Shown: piece by piece, positions 25,633 to 35,420 of the stretch
Position numbering within the stretch: the first letter of the stretch is position 1
Layout of the letters: the number at the start of each line of letters is the position of its first letter
Assembly (NCBI GenBank): GCA_029263315.1
Contig: JAJCXR010000050.1
Location: forward strand, 172,247 to 236,246
Direction: 5' to 3'
DNA length: 64,000 nt
Source: Acidobacteriota bacterium
Lineage (GTDB): Bacteria > Acidobacteriota > Thermoanaerobaculia > Multivoradales > J023
Program-made: the position numbers and the translations under genes
Notes under the pieces: generated by a model
Told to the model about the DNA's origin: nothing
The model's database searches: none
What the model saw: the letters and a program-made list of their open reading frames with translations, nothing else

Positions 25633-28600
25633 ATGACCCCCAGCCTCCAAATCCACACCAGCAACCGCCTATGGGTGCTGTTTCAGCACCTCTTGCAGCG
25701 CCTCGAAGCGGAGCCCCTGCCGCCTTTCGACAAGGAGGTCATCGTCGTCCAGAGCCAGGGCATGTCCCGCTGGCTCACCCTGCGTTTGGCAGAGCAACAG
25801 GGCATCGCCATGGGTCTGTGGATGCCGTTCCCCTCGTCCCTGGTGGAACGCTTGGCGGGCTATCTCGCGCCCCGAGAATCCTCCCCTGCCCCAAACTCCG
25901 AAACCACAACCGGCATCATGCCCCCCGGGGGCTATGGCCTCTGGCAACTATTCACCCTGCTCGACCCCGATACATCACCATCCATTGCCTCCGACGTCGC
26001 CGCCGCCTATCTGGCGAACGACGACGAGCAGGTCAAGCGCTACCAGTTGGCCTGGCGCCTGTCGCAATTATTCGCCGAATATCAGCTCTACCGGCCGGAG
26101 ATGCTTCAGTCTTGGGAAGAGGGGCCCCTACCGGAGGAGCCGACAGAGCGCTGGCAGGCCGGGCTCTGGAAAGCCATGGTCGGAGCACCGGAAGCACCCT
26201 TCATCCAACACCTGCGACGCCTGCAAGATCTGCTGGCAGCCGATTCCACCACCACCGAGTCGCTCCTCGCCCTGGGTTTTCCTCACCGTCTCAGCGTCTT
26301 CGGCATCAGCACCTTGCCGCCCATCTTCCTGCAACTGCTGCACCGTCTGGCCACCTTCGTGCCCGTGGACCTCTATTTTTCGAGCCCCACCTACCACTAT
26401 TGGGGTGACCTGAGGTCCCCCAGGGAGGTGGCTCGCTTCACCCGGCGCCTTCCGTCCAGCGGCAAGGGTCTTGCCGAATCCCACTACGAGACGGGCAACC
26501 CGCTGCTCGCCGCCTTGGGACGCCAAGGGCGAGATTTCTTCAATCTTCTGCAGCAGGTGGACAGCGACGGCAACGCCTGGCATGAGCTCGATTTCGACAT
26601 GCAGCACAGCGGGGGGGTGCTCGATGTGCTGACCGACGACATCTTGCATTTGGTGGACCCCGGCGACCACCCCGAGCGCCCTCTACCGCTGCCCGTCGAC
26701 GACACCTCCCTGGCGGTGCATGTCTGCCACTCCCCAATGCGCGAGATGGAAGTACTGCGCAACGTGCTGCTCGGTCTGTTCGCGGATCCGCAAAACGACG
26801 GCCTACGCCCCGAGGATGTCCTTGTCATGGTGCCGGACATCGACCTCTATAGCCCTTACATCGAGGCGGTCTTCGAGGTGGCACACCGCGACCAGCTTCA
26901 GCTTCCGGTGAGCATCGCCGACCGTCGAGCGACCCACGAGCTGCCGACGGCGGCGGCGTTCCTCAAGCTCCTCGACTTGGTGAAGGGGCGTCTGACGCCG
27001 GGCGATGTCTTCGATTTTCTAGAGAGTGAAGCCGTCTTACGGCGCTTCTCCTTGCGTCCCGCCGATCTACCGAGCTTGCGCCAGTGGGTCGATGCGCTGC
27101 GTATCCGCTGGGCCATGGACGGTGCCCAGCGACGGGAGACCTTTGATGTGCCGGCGGAATCCGCCAACACCTGGCGGAGTGGTATCGAGCGTCTGCTCTT
27201 GGGTTATGCGGCGGGGCCCTTGGACGATTTGATGGCCGGCGTCGCACCGTGGGCCGATGAAGGACCCGGCGATATCGAGCTACAAGGTAATTTTGTCGCC
27301 CTGCTCGACGCCCTCTTCCACCAACTGCGGCGCTTGCGCCGTCCTCGAGCGCTCGCCGATTGGGCCAAGGATCTCTTCACCTGCCTCGAGCGGCTTTTCA
27401 TCCCCCTCGACGATGACGACGAAAGGGCCCTGCAACGGGTGCGTCAAAGCCTGGAGGCCCTGGAGAATGCCCAGCAACAGCTGCACCTCGACAGCGATGT
27501 CAGCCTCGAAGCTATTGCGGAGCATCTGCGGACCGAGCTGGCGACTGAAAGCGGCGTCACCCAATTCCTCAATGGTCGTATCACCTTCTGCGCCCTCAAA
27601 CCGATGCGCTCCTTGCCCTTCAAGGTGATCTGCGTCGCCGGTCTCGACGACGGCAGCTTTCCCCGTCGACAACCGCCACGGGCCTTTGATCTCATGCAGC
27701 GTCATCGACGGCCCGGTGATCGCTCCCTGCGCGACGATGATCGCTACCTGTTCTTGGAAACCCTGTTGGCGGCACGCCAGCGCCTGATCCTCTCCTACGT
27801 CGGTTTCTCCCACCAAGACGGCACCCCCCGCGCTCCGTCGGTCGTCCTCAGCGAGCTCTTGGAGCAAGTGGATCGCACCTTCACCACCGACGACGGCCGT
27901 CCCGCCAGTGCCCATCTGCGGACCGAGCACCGTTTGCATTCTTTCGACGCCGACTATTTCCAGGCCACCGCACCCCGCAGCTTTTCCATCGACGACTTGC
28001 TGGCCTGCCGCGCCCTGCAGAAGCCGCGGCAAGATATACCGCCGTTCTTCCCCGCCGAGGCCGTTGCCCAGGTGCCTGGCAATATCCCTGACCATGTGCC
28101 TGGCCCCGCCTTAGCCAGCACCGTCCAAGCCAGCACCGTCCAAGACGGGCCCGCACCGCCCGCGCAGGTGCCTGGCACCCCCACCAAGCTCAATACCGAG
28201 CCCGAAACCAAGCTCGATATCAGTCTCGACGAGCTCCTGCGATTCTGGGCCCACCCCTGCCGCGACTATTGCCGTCAAGTCATCGGCTTGACCCTGTGGG
28301 AGGATCGCTTCGAGACCACCGGAGCGGAGCCTTTCGAGATCGGCAGCCTGGAGGCCTATCAGCTGCAACAGGAGATGGTGCAGCGCCGGCTCGCCGCCGG
28401 ACGATCCGACGGCGAGCCACCGTCGGACGATTCTAAGGACGCCTTGCGGACCCACGAACGGGCCCTGATGGCAGCCCGGGGGGATTTGCCACTGGCCGGC
28501 CTCGGCGACGCCGCCTATGCCGGGTTGCGACGACAGGTGGACGCTTTTGTCGATCGCCTGCCGCCCCACCAGACGGTGGAACCACCACGGTTCGAGATCG

Positions 28601-29178
28601 AGGGAGACGGCTGGCGCCTCTCAGGACAGCTCGACGGCCTGACGCGCAATGGTCCCTTGCTCTATCGCCTGGCGCGGCTCAAGGGCAGTGATCAACGGCG
28701 TGCTTGGATCGTGCACTTGGTGTGGCAAACGATTCGCCCTCGGGTGGCCGAGGCGCTACGGTTCGTCCCCCTCGAGACTCGACTGTTCGGCCGTGACGGC
28801 GAGCTGAAATTTCGACCTACTCCCCAGGCCGAGGAACAACTGGCCGCCTTGATGGACGGCCTGAGGCAAGGGCGGCGGGCCCCTCTACCCTTCTTCGAGG
28901 GAGCCTCCCATGCTCTGGTCAAGCAACAGCTCGAGGCCGCCAACCTGCGGCAAGGCAGTCGTAAGACCCCCATGGAGGCAGCATTGGATGCTTGGCGGGG
29001 CACCGGACGTAACTCCTGGGGACGGGCCGGCGCTTCGGGGCCCGTGGGCGGCGATCAGCAGGACCCTTGGGTGGCCTTGTGTTTTCGCTCCCTGCAACCT
29101 TTGGAGGATCCCGACTTCGTTGCCTGGGCCGGTCGGATCTGGCGCCCTTTGTTGCAGGCGGTGGAGGCCCCGGCGTGA
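25633..29178 (+). CDS. recC: Exodeoxyribonuclease V gamma subunit RecC
   Basis: The 1181-residue protein is of normal length. The family opening QSQGMSRWLTLRLAEQQGIA and the PFPSSLVERL helix are present, followed by the helicase-like folds without Walker residues, as expected for RecC (DDGSFPRRQPPRAFDLM; DDRYLFLETLLAARQRLILS). RecC holds the complex together, splits the strands and reads Chi. A low-complexity linker (residues ~815-855) contains REP-like palindromes (28069-28179) and a duplicated ASTVQ. The GTG start of recB overlaps its stop codon. Confidence 0.93.
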   Translation: MTPSLQIHTSNRLWVLFQHLLQRLEAEPLPPFDKEVIVVQSQGMSRWLTLRLAEQQGIAMGLWMPFPSSLVERLAGYLAPRESSPAPNSETTTGIMPPGGYGLWQLFTLLDPDTSPSIASDVAAAYLANDDEQVKRYQLAWRLSQLFAEYQLYRPEMLQSWEEGPLPEEPTERWQAGLWKAMVGAPEAPFIQHLRRLQDLLAADSTTTESLLALGFPHRLSVFGISTLPPIFLQLLHRLATFVPVDLYFSSPTYHYWGDLRSPREVARFTRRLPSSGKGLAESHYETGNPLLAALGRQGRDFFNLLQQVDSDGNAWHELDFDMQHSGGVLDVLTDDILHLVDPGDHPERPLPLPVDDTSLAVHVCHSPMREMEVLRNVLLGLFADPQNDGLRPEDVLVMVPDIDLYSPYIEAVFEVAHRDQLQLPVSIADRRATHELPTAAAFLKLLDLVKGRLTPGDVFDFLESEAVLRRFSLRPADLPSLRQWVDALRIRWAMDGAQRRETFDVPAESANTWRSGIERLLLGYAAGPLDDLMAGVAPWADEGPGDIELQGNFVALLDALFHQLRRLRRPRALADWAKDLFTCLERLFIPLDDDDERALQRVRQSLEALENAQQQLHLDSDVSLEAIAEHLRTELATESGVTQFLNGRITFCALKPMRSLPFKVICVAGLDDGSFPRRQPPRAFDLMQRHRRPGDRSLRDDDRYLFLETLLAARQRLILSYVGFSHQDGTPRAPSVVLSELLEQVDRTFTTDDGRPASAHLRTEHRLHSFDADYFQATAPRSFSIDDLLACRALQKPRQDIPPFFPAEAVAQVPGNIPDHVPGPALASTVQASTVQDGPAPPAQVPGTPTKLNTEPETKLDISLDELLRFWAHPCRDYCRQVIGLTLWEDRFETTGAEPFEIGSLEAYQLQQEMVQRRLAAGRSDGEPPSDDSKDALRTHERALMAARGDLPLAGLGDAAYAGLRRQVDAFVDRLPPHQTVEPPRFEIEGDGWRLSGQLDGLTRNGPLLYRLARLKGSDQRRAWIVHLVWQTIRPRVAEALRFVPLETRLFGRDGELKFRPTPQAEEQLAALMDGLRQGRRAPLPFFEGASHALVKQQLEAANLRQGSRKTPMEAALDAWRGTGRNSWGRAGASGPVGGDQQDPWVALCFRSLQPLEDPDFVAWAGRIWRPLLQAVEAPA
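28069..28179 (+). repeat. REP-like palindrome cluster inside recC
   Basis: The perfect palindrome GGTGCCTGGCACC lies at 28167-28179, with degenerate copies at 28069-28080 and 28096-28104 (GTGCCTGGC core). All are read in frame as xVPGx in a disordered RecC linker. The same element occurs twice in the lutC gene at 44398-44434. Confidence 0.65.
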
Positions 29179-32100
29179 GCCCCTCCTCCAAGCCCCCCCT
29201 GGGGGATGCGGACTGCGGCGCCGGGGACTCCGGAGAGGCCACCCGCCAAGTCTTCCGTCTGGAATCGACCCCGATCCCCGACGGCACGACGGTCATTGAA
29301 GCCAGTGCCGGCACCGGCAAAACCTACTGTGTCACCGGCTTGGTGCTTCGCCTGCTGCTGGAAAAAAAGGTGAGCGGCATCGGCCATATTTTGGTGGTCA
29401 CCTTCACCGTCGCCGCCACCGACGAGCTGGTCCACCGCATCCGCGACGCCCTGGCCTTGGCTCACCGGGTCTTGGCCGGCGACGCAGCTCCCCCCGACCC
29501 CTTCTTTCGACAACTGGCGCAGCAGCATGGCGGGGGCGACGGGCTGCGCATTTTGCGTCAAGCCCGTCTCGAGTTGGACGATCTCATGGTGGCCACCCTG
29601 CACGGCTTCGCCAAACGCATCCTGGAGCAAAACGCCTTCGAAAGTGGCCTGCCGTTTCGTCAAGATTTCCTCGAGGACGCGGCGCAACCGTTGTTGGAAG
29701 CGGCCCAAGATTTTTGGCGCCAGGTGTTCTACCGGGCCGACCCACTGGAAACCGCCATCGCCGCCTATCGCCATTGGACGCCGAAGTACTTCCTCGACGA
29801 CTTCGAGACCTACAACCGCCACCCCAATACCGATCTGTTGCCCAAGCGGGACTTGGAGACGGTACGCCAGGAGCTGGCGGCGGCCCGCCGGGCCCTCACC
29901 AAGAGCTTGGCGACCGCCGGCGCCATCGGCGATCTCGGCCGCGTCTTGAGCCGTGTTCGTTTCAAAAAGGGTAGCCCGTTGGAGTCCACCCCCATCCTTC
30001 CCCTGTTGGGTGAGCTGGAGGCCTTCGAACGACGCGGCGAGGTGGCGGGACTAGGGGCCGTCGAGGGTCTGGCCAAGGACGTGCTCGACCGGCAGATCTA
30101 CAAGAAGGATATCCAGCAGATCGCTCACCTGGCCATTCCCCGGGCCTGTCAGCAATTACGGGACGCCGTCGACAATCTGGAGCACGCCGTGCGCGGTGCC
30201 TTTCTGCGTCGTGTACGCATTCTCTTCGAAAACCACAAGGCACGCTCCGGCCAGCTGACCTTCGACGACCTGCTGCACCGTCTCCATGAGGCGTTGCTGG
30301 ATCCAGACCGTCGAGACGCCCTCGAAACCGCGGTGCGCCAGCAGTTCGAAGTGGCCCTCATCGATGAGTTCCAAGATACCGACTTGGTGCAATACGCCAT
30401 CTTCCGCCAGCTCTTCGCCAAGTCGCCGCTGTTCCTGATCGGCGACCCCAAGCAAGCCATTTATCGCTTCCGCGGCGCCGATGTCTTCGCCTACATGAAG
30501 GCCCGCAACGAAGCGCGGCGGGTCTTCACCCTGGATCGCAATTGGCGTAGCGCGCCGGCCCTGGTGGAGGCGGTCAACGCCCTATTCAGCGCTTCGCCAC
30601 GGGCTTTTGTTTTCCCGGAAATTCCCTTTCAGACGGTGGTCGCAGCCCTGCAGGACGAGGCCCTCGGCGTGCGCACCGGCACACCCGGCTCGCCCCGGCT
30701 AGAAGCGCCCCGGCTAGAAGCGCCCCCGCTAGAAGCTCCCCTGCAGTGGCTCTGGCTACCCCAAATGGACAACCGCGAGGCGGCGGGGCAGGTCTTGCGT
30801 CAGGCGATCTGCGACGAGATCCATCGTCTGCTCGACAGTGCCATATTGCACGATACAGCGGAGGACCCACCGAGGACCGTGGAGCCGGGGGATATCGCCA
30901 TCTTGGTGCGCACCAACCGCCAAGCCCAGGAATTGCGCGACGACTTGCAGCGGTCCGGCATCCCCGCCGTCCTCAGCCATGCCGGCGATGTCTTCCACAG
31001 CGACGAAATGGCGGAGCTGGAGCGTTTGCTGGAGGCCATCGCCGAGCCCACCCACGCGCCGCGCCTACGGGCCGCCGCCGCCACCCTCCTGTGGGGCGAT
31101 GATGCCCCTACCCTCCTGGCCCTGGAGCAAGACGATACGGCATGGCAGCTGCGGGTGGAGACCATGGTGGCGTACCGTCGCCTGTGGTTGCGCAGCGGCT
31201 TCATGCCGATGATGCAACAGCTGATCAGCCAGCGACAGCTCAAACCCCGCCTGCTCGCCTTGCACGACGGGGAACGCCGCCTCACCAACCTGTTGCACGC
31301 CGTCGAGCTGCTGCACCAGGCCAGCCACCGGCAGCATCTGTCACCCCCCGGCCTGTTGCGTTGGCTCGACAGCGAACGTCAGCGCAGCAGCCGCGACAGC
31401 GAAAGCTCTGAGCTACGCCTCGACAGCGACGCCAAGGCGGTACAGATCTCCACCATCCACAAGAGCAAAGGGCTGGAGTACAACATCGTCTTCTGCCCAT
31501 ATTTGTGGGAACCGCGCAGCGCTCCCAAGAAGCCCGTTCTGGCCCATGTGGCAGAGGATCGTCGCGTCTTCGATTTCGGCTCCGAGAATCTGGGCCGGCA
31601 CCAGGGTTTGGCGGCGGCCGAGCAACTGGCGGAAGAGCTTCGCCTGGCCTATGTGGCCATCACCCGGGCCCGCTGGCGCTGCTATGTGGTGTGGGGCAAG
31701 ATCGGCCGCGCCAAGGGCGCCGCCACCTCCGCCTTGGCGGCGCTGCTGCACCGACCCCTCAGCGCCCCCAGCCTAGAGCTCGAGGTCAGCGCCGCCGAGT
31801 GGACGGCCAAAGTCGCCCACGACATGAGCCGCAGCTTCGACGGCTGGCAAGACGGCCTACGGGCCTTCGTCAAAGCCCAGCAGGGTCGGATGGCCCTGCG
31901 GACTGTCGAGCCACACATCCAAGCAGCCCGCCGCCCCTTGCCTGAAGTCGCAACGCCGCTCCTCGCCAGCTGTTCCTTTCCCGACCAGGCCCGAGGACGA
32001 CTGCAACCCTGGAGCATGGTCAGCTTCACCAGCCTCAGCCGACCCGACGCCAAACGGCCGGCGGAGAGCCCTGAGCACGACGATCCCGCCGTCATCCCCC

Positions 32101-32978
32101 CGCCAGCACCCCAGCCGAGACAGGGCATCTTCGCCTTCGCCCAGGGACGCCAGGCGGGGCATTGCCTGCATCATCTGCTCGAGCTCTGCGACCTGTCGAC
32201 CCTGCAGGACGACACCATAGGGTCACAGTTCATAGAGTCGCAGATCATAGAGTTACAGATCGATGCCAGCCTGAAGCGCTACGGCTTGCGGCAACCGGAA
32301 GCCCACCAGGGGACGATCGATCCACTGCAGGTGGTCAAAGACATGCTGCACCGTCTGGCGGCGGCCCCCTTGCCAAAGGCTGGATTCAGCCTCGGGCAAG
32401 TGCCGCGCCACGACTGGCGAGTGGAGGAGAAGTTCTACGCCCCCATCCAGAACCTGTCGGGGGACGAATTGGCCAAGCTCTTCCAGCAACACGGAGAAAA
32501 CCGCGTCGCCGAGCAGTACGCCTCCCTTCTGGCGCCCCTGCAAGGGGTGCAGCTGGCGGGTTTTCTCACCGGCATCATCGATCTGCTCTTTGAGCACCAA
32601 GGCCGCTGGTATCTGGTGGACTGGAAATCCAACCACTTGGGGGATCACCTAGAGGACTACGATGACGAGGCCATCTGGCAGGCCATGCGCCATCATCACT
32701 ATGTGCTGCAATACCATCTCTATGTCTTTGCTTTGCACCGCTACCTGGGTCAGCGTCTGCAGGGCTATGACTACCAGCAGCATTTTGGTGGCGTCTACTA
32801 CGTATTTCTGCGCGGCCTCGCGGAGCCTCCTGTGAACGGGAGGGATCGTGACGAGGCGGGCAGCCACGACGCTCCGACCGATAACCTGGTCGCGGCCAGT
32901 CGCGGTTTTTACTACGACCGCCCCCCCACTGCTTTGATCGATGCCCTGGATCGGGCTGCCGAGGGGGTCTCGCGATGA
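29175..32978 (+). CDS. recB: Exodeoxyribonuclease V beta subunit RecB (helicase-nuclease)
   Basis: The protein is 1267 residues from the GTG at 29175, which overlaps the recC stop (GTGA). The open frame runs further upstream inside recC, but that part is a shadow. SF1 motifs: Walker A IEASAGTGKTY, motif II VALIDEFQDTD, AIYRFRGAD, motif V STIHKSKGLEYNIVF, motif VI LAYVAITRAR. The C-terminal nuclease has GIIDLLFEHQ and LVDWKSN, with Asp and Lys of the metal-dependent site. It unwinds 3'-5' and cuts both strands in double-strand break repair and in degrading foreign DNA. Tandem 'RLEAP' (30697-30740) sits in a linker. Confidence 0.95.
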   Translation: MSPSSKPPLGDADCGAGDSGEATRQVFRLESTPIPDGTTVIEASAGTGKTYCVTGLVLRLLLEKKVSGIGHILVVTFTVAATDELVHRIRDALALAHRVLAGDAAPPDPFFRQLAQQHGGGDGLRILRQARLELDDLMVATLHGFAKRILEQNAFESGLPFRQDFLEDAAQPLLEAAQDFWRQVFYRADPLETAIAAYRHWTPKYFLDDFETYNRHPNTDLLPKRDLETVRQELAAARRALTKSLATAGAIGDLGRVLSRVRFKKGSPLESTPILPLLGELEAFERRGEVAGLGAVEGLAKDVLDRQIYKKDIQQIAHLAIPRACQQLRDAVDNLEHAVRGAFLRRVRILFENHKARSGQLTFDDLLHRLHEALLDPDRRDALETAVRQQFEVALIDEFQDTDLVQYAIFRQLFAKSPLFLIGDPKQAIYRFRGADVFAYMKARNEARRVFTLDRNWRSAPALVEAVNALFSASPRAFVFPEIPFQTVVAALQDEALGVRTGTPGSPRLEAPRLEAPPLEAPLQWLWLPQMDNREAAGQVLRQAICDEIHRLLDSAILHDTAEDPPRTVEPGDIAILVRTNRQAQELRDDLQRSGIPAVLSHAGDVFHSDEMAELERLLEAIAEPTHAPRLRAAAATLLWGDDAPTLLALEQDDTAWQLRVETMVAYRRLWLRSGFMPMMQQLISQRQLKPRLLALHDGERRLTNLLHAVELLHQASHRQHLSPPGLLRWLDSERQRSSRDSESSELRLDSDAKAVQISTIHKSKGLEYNIVFCPYLWEPRSAPKKPVLAHVAEDRRVFDFGSENLGRHQGLAAAEQLAEELRLAYVAITRARWRCYVVWGKIGRAKGAATSALAALLHRPLSAPSLELEVSAAEWTAKVAHDMSRSFDGWQDGLRAFVKAQQGRMALRTVEPHIQAARRPLPEVATPLLASCSFPDQARGRLQPWSMVSFTSLSRPDAKRPAESPEHDDPAVIPPPAPQPRQGIFAFAQGRQAGHCLHHLLELCDLSTLQDDTIGSQFIESQIIELQIDASLKRYGLRQPEAHQGTIDPLQVVKDMLHRLAAAPLPKAGFSLGQVPRHDWRVEEKFYAPIQNLSGDELAKLFQQHGENRVAEQYASLLAPLQGVQLAGFLTGIIDLLFEHQGRWYLVDWKSNHLGDHLEDYDDEAIWQAMRHHHYVLQYHLYVFALHRYLGQRLQGYDYQQHFGGVYYVFLRGLAEPPVNGRDRDEAGSHDAPTDNLVAASRGFYYDRPPTALIDALDRAAEGVSR

Positions 32979-35182
32979 GCCGTCCGGCAGATCGGACGGC
33001 CGAACTTGAGGGCAAGACGCCGGCGGCGTTGCCGTCAGCTGGGCAGCACGGCGGCGCCCTGGCCTTGGACCTGGCGTTGGCCAAACTGATGGAAAACCAT
33101 GCCCTGGCGGCCGGTGTCGAAGGCATGGAGGCCCGGCAGTTGGCCATCACCACCGCCCTCCTGGCGCAGGAACGCGGACGCGGCCACTCCTGCCTGCGCC
33201 TCGATACATGGGCCGGCCGACGCTTCACCCTACTGCAGGGCACGGCGGCCGTCAGCGACGCATCCCCCGTCTACCCCATGCCGTCCCTGGCCCCTTGGCT
33301 CGAGCTCTTGCGCTCCAGCCACTTGGTGGGGGATGGCCAACAACCGACCCCCCTCGTCCTCGACTCCCGCCAGAGGCTCTATCTCTACCGCTACTGGACG
33401 GCGGAGCAGCGGCTAAGCCACAATCTGCGGCGGCGGCTCGACGATACCTCCCTGCACCTCGGTAACGAAGATGCCGAAGTCCTGGCCCCTTTGTTCCGAC
33501 GTCTTTTCCCACCCCCCTCCGACGGCACCGTCGATCATCAGGCCATGGCCGCCGCCTTGGCCCTCGATCGCGGCCTGTGCCTGATCAGCGGCGGCCCCGG
33601 CACCGGTAAGACCACCACCGTCAGTCGCATCCTGGCCCTCTGGCTGAGCGCCGATCCCGACTTGCACATCGCCCTCGCCGCGCCCACCGGCAAGGCCGCG
33701 GCTCGCCTCGGCGAGTCCATCGGCCAGCAAGTGGCGTCCCTGGGCCTTGCCGACGACCTCGCCACCCGTTTGCCAACGCAAGCCTCCACCCTGCACCGTC
33801 TCCTGGGCTACAACCGCTACCAACAGCGCTTCCGCCATCGCCCCGAGCATCCCTTGCCTTGTGATGTCTTGGTGGTGGACGAGGCGTCGATGGTGGACCT
33901 CTTGATGATGGACGTGCTGGTGGCCGCCCTGGCGGAGGGCACTCGGCTGGTGCTGCTGGGCGACCGCGATCAGCTGACCAGCGTCGAAACCGGTTTTGTT
34001 TTCGGCGACCTCTGCCAAGGGGCCGCCGCAGCCGGGTTGTCCAGCGCCTTCCGCCAGCGCTTCGCTCTGCTCACCGGCACCCCGCCCGCCACCGGTGGCG
34101 AAGACCCTGGCGAAGTCGACGGTCCAACGCACCAACCCCTTCGCGACAGCGCCGTCGAGCTGAGGACCAACTACCGTTTTCGCCATCAGCCGGGCATCGG
34201 TGCCTTGGCCCAGGCGATCCGCCAGCAAGACGTGCATGGCGCCCTGGCAGTGCTCGATGACCCCAGCTTCGACGATGTCCACCGCCGTTCCCACAGCGGC
34301 GACAGCCGTCAGTTGCTAGCGCCGATTTACCCCCATCTGCGGAGCATTTTCGAAGCCGAGGATGCGGCGGACGCCTTAGGTCAACTTTCGATGTTTCGTC
34401 TGCTGGTCGCCACCCGCCGCGGTCCGTGGGGCCTGGAGCAGCTCAACCGCCGGGTCGAGGACTTACTGTGGGCCGAGCCGGGCCTGATCGACGATGCCGT
34501 CGAGGTCGCCGTCGACGCTGAGCACGGCCAGCGCTGGTACCACGGTCGCCCCATCATGGTGACCCACAACGACTACCAGGTCGGGCTGTTCAATGGCGAT
34601 CTCGGCCTCTGCTGGCGACAAGACGGCCAGCTGCGCGCCGTTTTCAGCGACGGGCAAGACGGCTTGCGCGTCCTTCCCCTGGCCAAGCTACCACCCCACG
34701 ACACCGCTTGGGCGATGACCGTGCACAAGAGCCAAGGCTCCGAATTTGATCACGTGCTGCTCGTCCTACCGCAACAGGACAGCCCGTTGCTGGCCCGGGA
34801 GCTGCTCTACACCGCCGTCACCCGGGCCCGCAAACGGGTGACCGTAGTGGCCGAGGCCAGCCTGCTGGAAACGGCGATCGGCCGGCGAACCCGACGCGCC
34901 TCCGGTCTCTTGGACGCCCTGCTCGGCCCGGACGCTGACCTCTCCGCCGAGGAGCGCCGCTCGCCGGACGACGACGCGACGACGGCTTCAAAAGGTGCCG
35001 AGCCAAGCGTCACCAAGGCAAGCGTTGCCGAGCCAAGCGCTGCCGAGCCGCCGTCCAGTGGGGCTGCGCAGCAAGCGCCCTCCACCCCTCCTGCCGCAGA
35101 GCCGAAGGCCGCCAGCCAGGATGACGAACCCACCGCGCCGCCGCGACGCCCCAAACAGCTGTCCTTGTTTCCTGAGGATTGA
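32975..35182 (+). CDS. recD: Exodeoxyribonuclease V alpha subunit RecD
   Basis: The 735-residue SF1B 5'-3' helicase starts in an ATGA overlap with recB. Motifs: Walker A ISGGPGTGKTTT (residues ~207-218), LAAPTGKAAARL, DEASMVD, GDRDQLTSVE, and the C-terminal AMTVHKSQGSEFDHVLLVLP with LYTAVTRARKR. It completes RecBCD. The order recC-recB-recD without ptr differs from enterobacteria and is common elsewhere. The ~90 C-terminal residues are a disordered, Ala/Pro/Ser-rich tail with repeated 'AEPS' and end in KQLSLFPED. Confidence 0.95.
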   Translation: MSRPADRTAELEGKTPAALPSAGQHGGALALDLALAKLMENHALAAGVEGMEARQLAITTALLAQERGRGHSCLRLDTWAGRRFTLLQGTAAVSDASPVYPMPSLAPWLELLRSSHLVGDGQQPTPLVLDSRQRLYLYRYWTAEQRLSHNLRRRLDDTSLHLGNEDAEVLAPLFRRLFPPPSDGTVDHQAMAAALALDRGLCLISGGPGTGKTTTVSRILALWLSADPDLHIALAAPTGKAAARLGESIGQQVASLGLADDLATRLPTQASTLHRLLGYNRYQQRFRHRPEHPLPCDVLVVDEASMVDLLMMDVLVAALAEGTRLVLLGDRDQLTSVETGFVFGDLCQGAAAAGLSSAFRQRFALLTGTPPATGGEDPGEVDGPTHQPLRDSAVELRTNYRFRHQPGIGALAQAIRQQDVHGALAVLDDPSFDDVHRRSHSGDSRQLLAPIYPHLRSIFEAEDAADALGQLSMFRLLVATRRGPWGLEQLNRRVEDLLWAEPGLIDDAVEVAVDAEHGQRWYHGRPIMVTHNDYQVGLFNGDLGLCWRQDGQLRAVFSDGQDGLRVLPLAKLPPHDTAWAMTVHKSQGSEFDHVLLVLPQQDSPLLARELLYTAVTRARKRVTVVAEASLLETAIGRRTRRASGLLDALLGPDADLSAEERRSPDDDATTASKGAEPSVTKASVAEPSAAEPPSSGAAQQAPSTPPAAEPKAASQDDEPTAPPRRPKQLSLFPED

Positions 35183-35420
35183 CCAACAAGACCTCCGCTG
35201 GCGTCCTGGCTGAGGCCGATCCCACCCAACAAGCAGCATCCGATCTCCCCTGAGATGATGCACGGTCTGACGTCAGTAGACCAGTAAGTCACCTAGGTTC
35301 ATGAGGCGCAGGGTCGAAGCGCCAAGACGCCTGGGCCCGGTGCTTTTCCGGCCAAAGCAGCCCAGCCCCCTTGCCCAGGATCCGAAGAATCGTGCCTCGA
35401 GTCGCAGGGAAGGACACATC

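Noticed and set aside
29067..29174. Upstream Met start for recB
   Set aside because: It lies inside recC; the GTG overlapping the recC stop matches family length.
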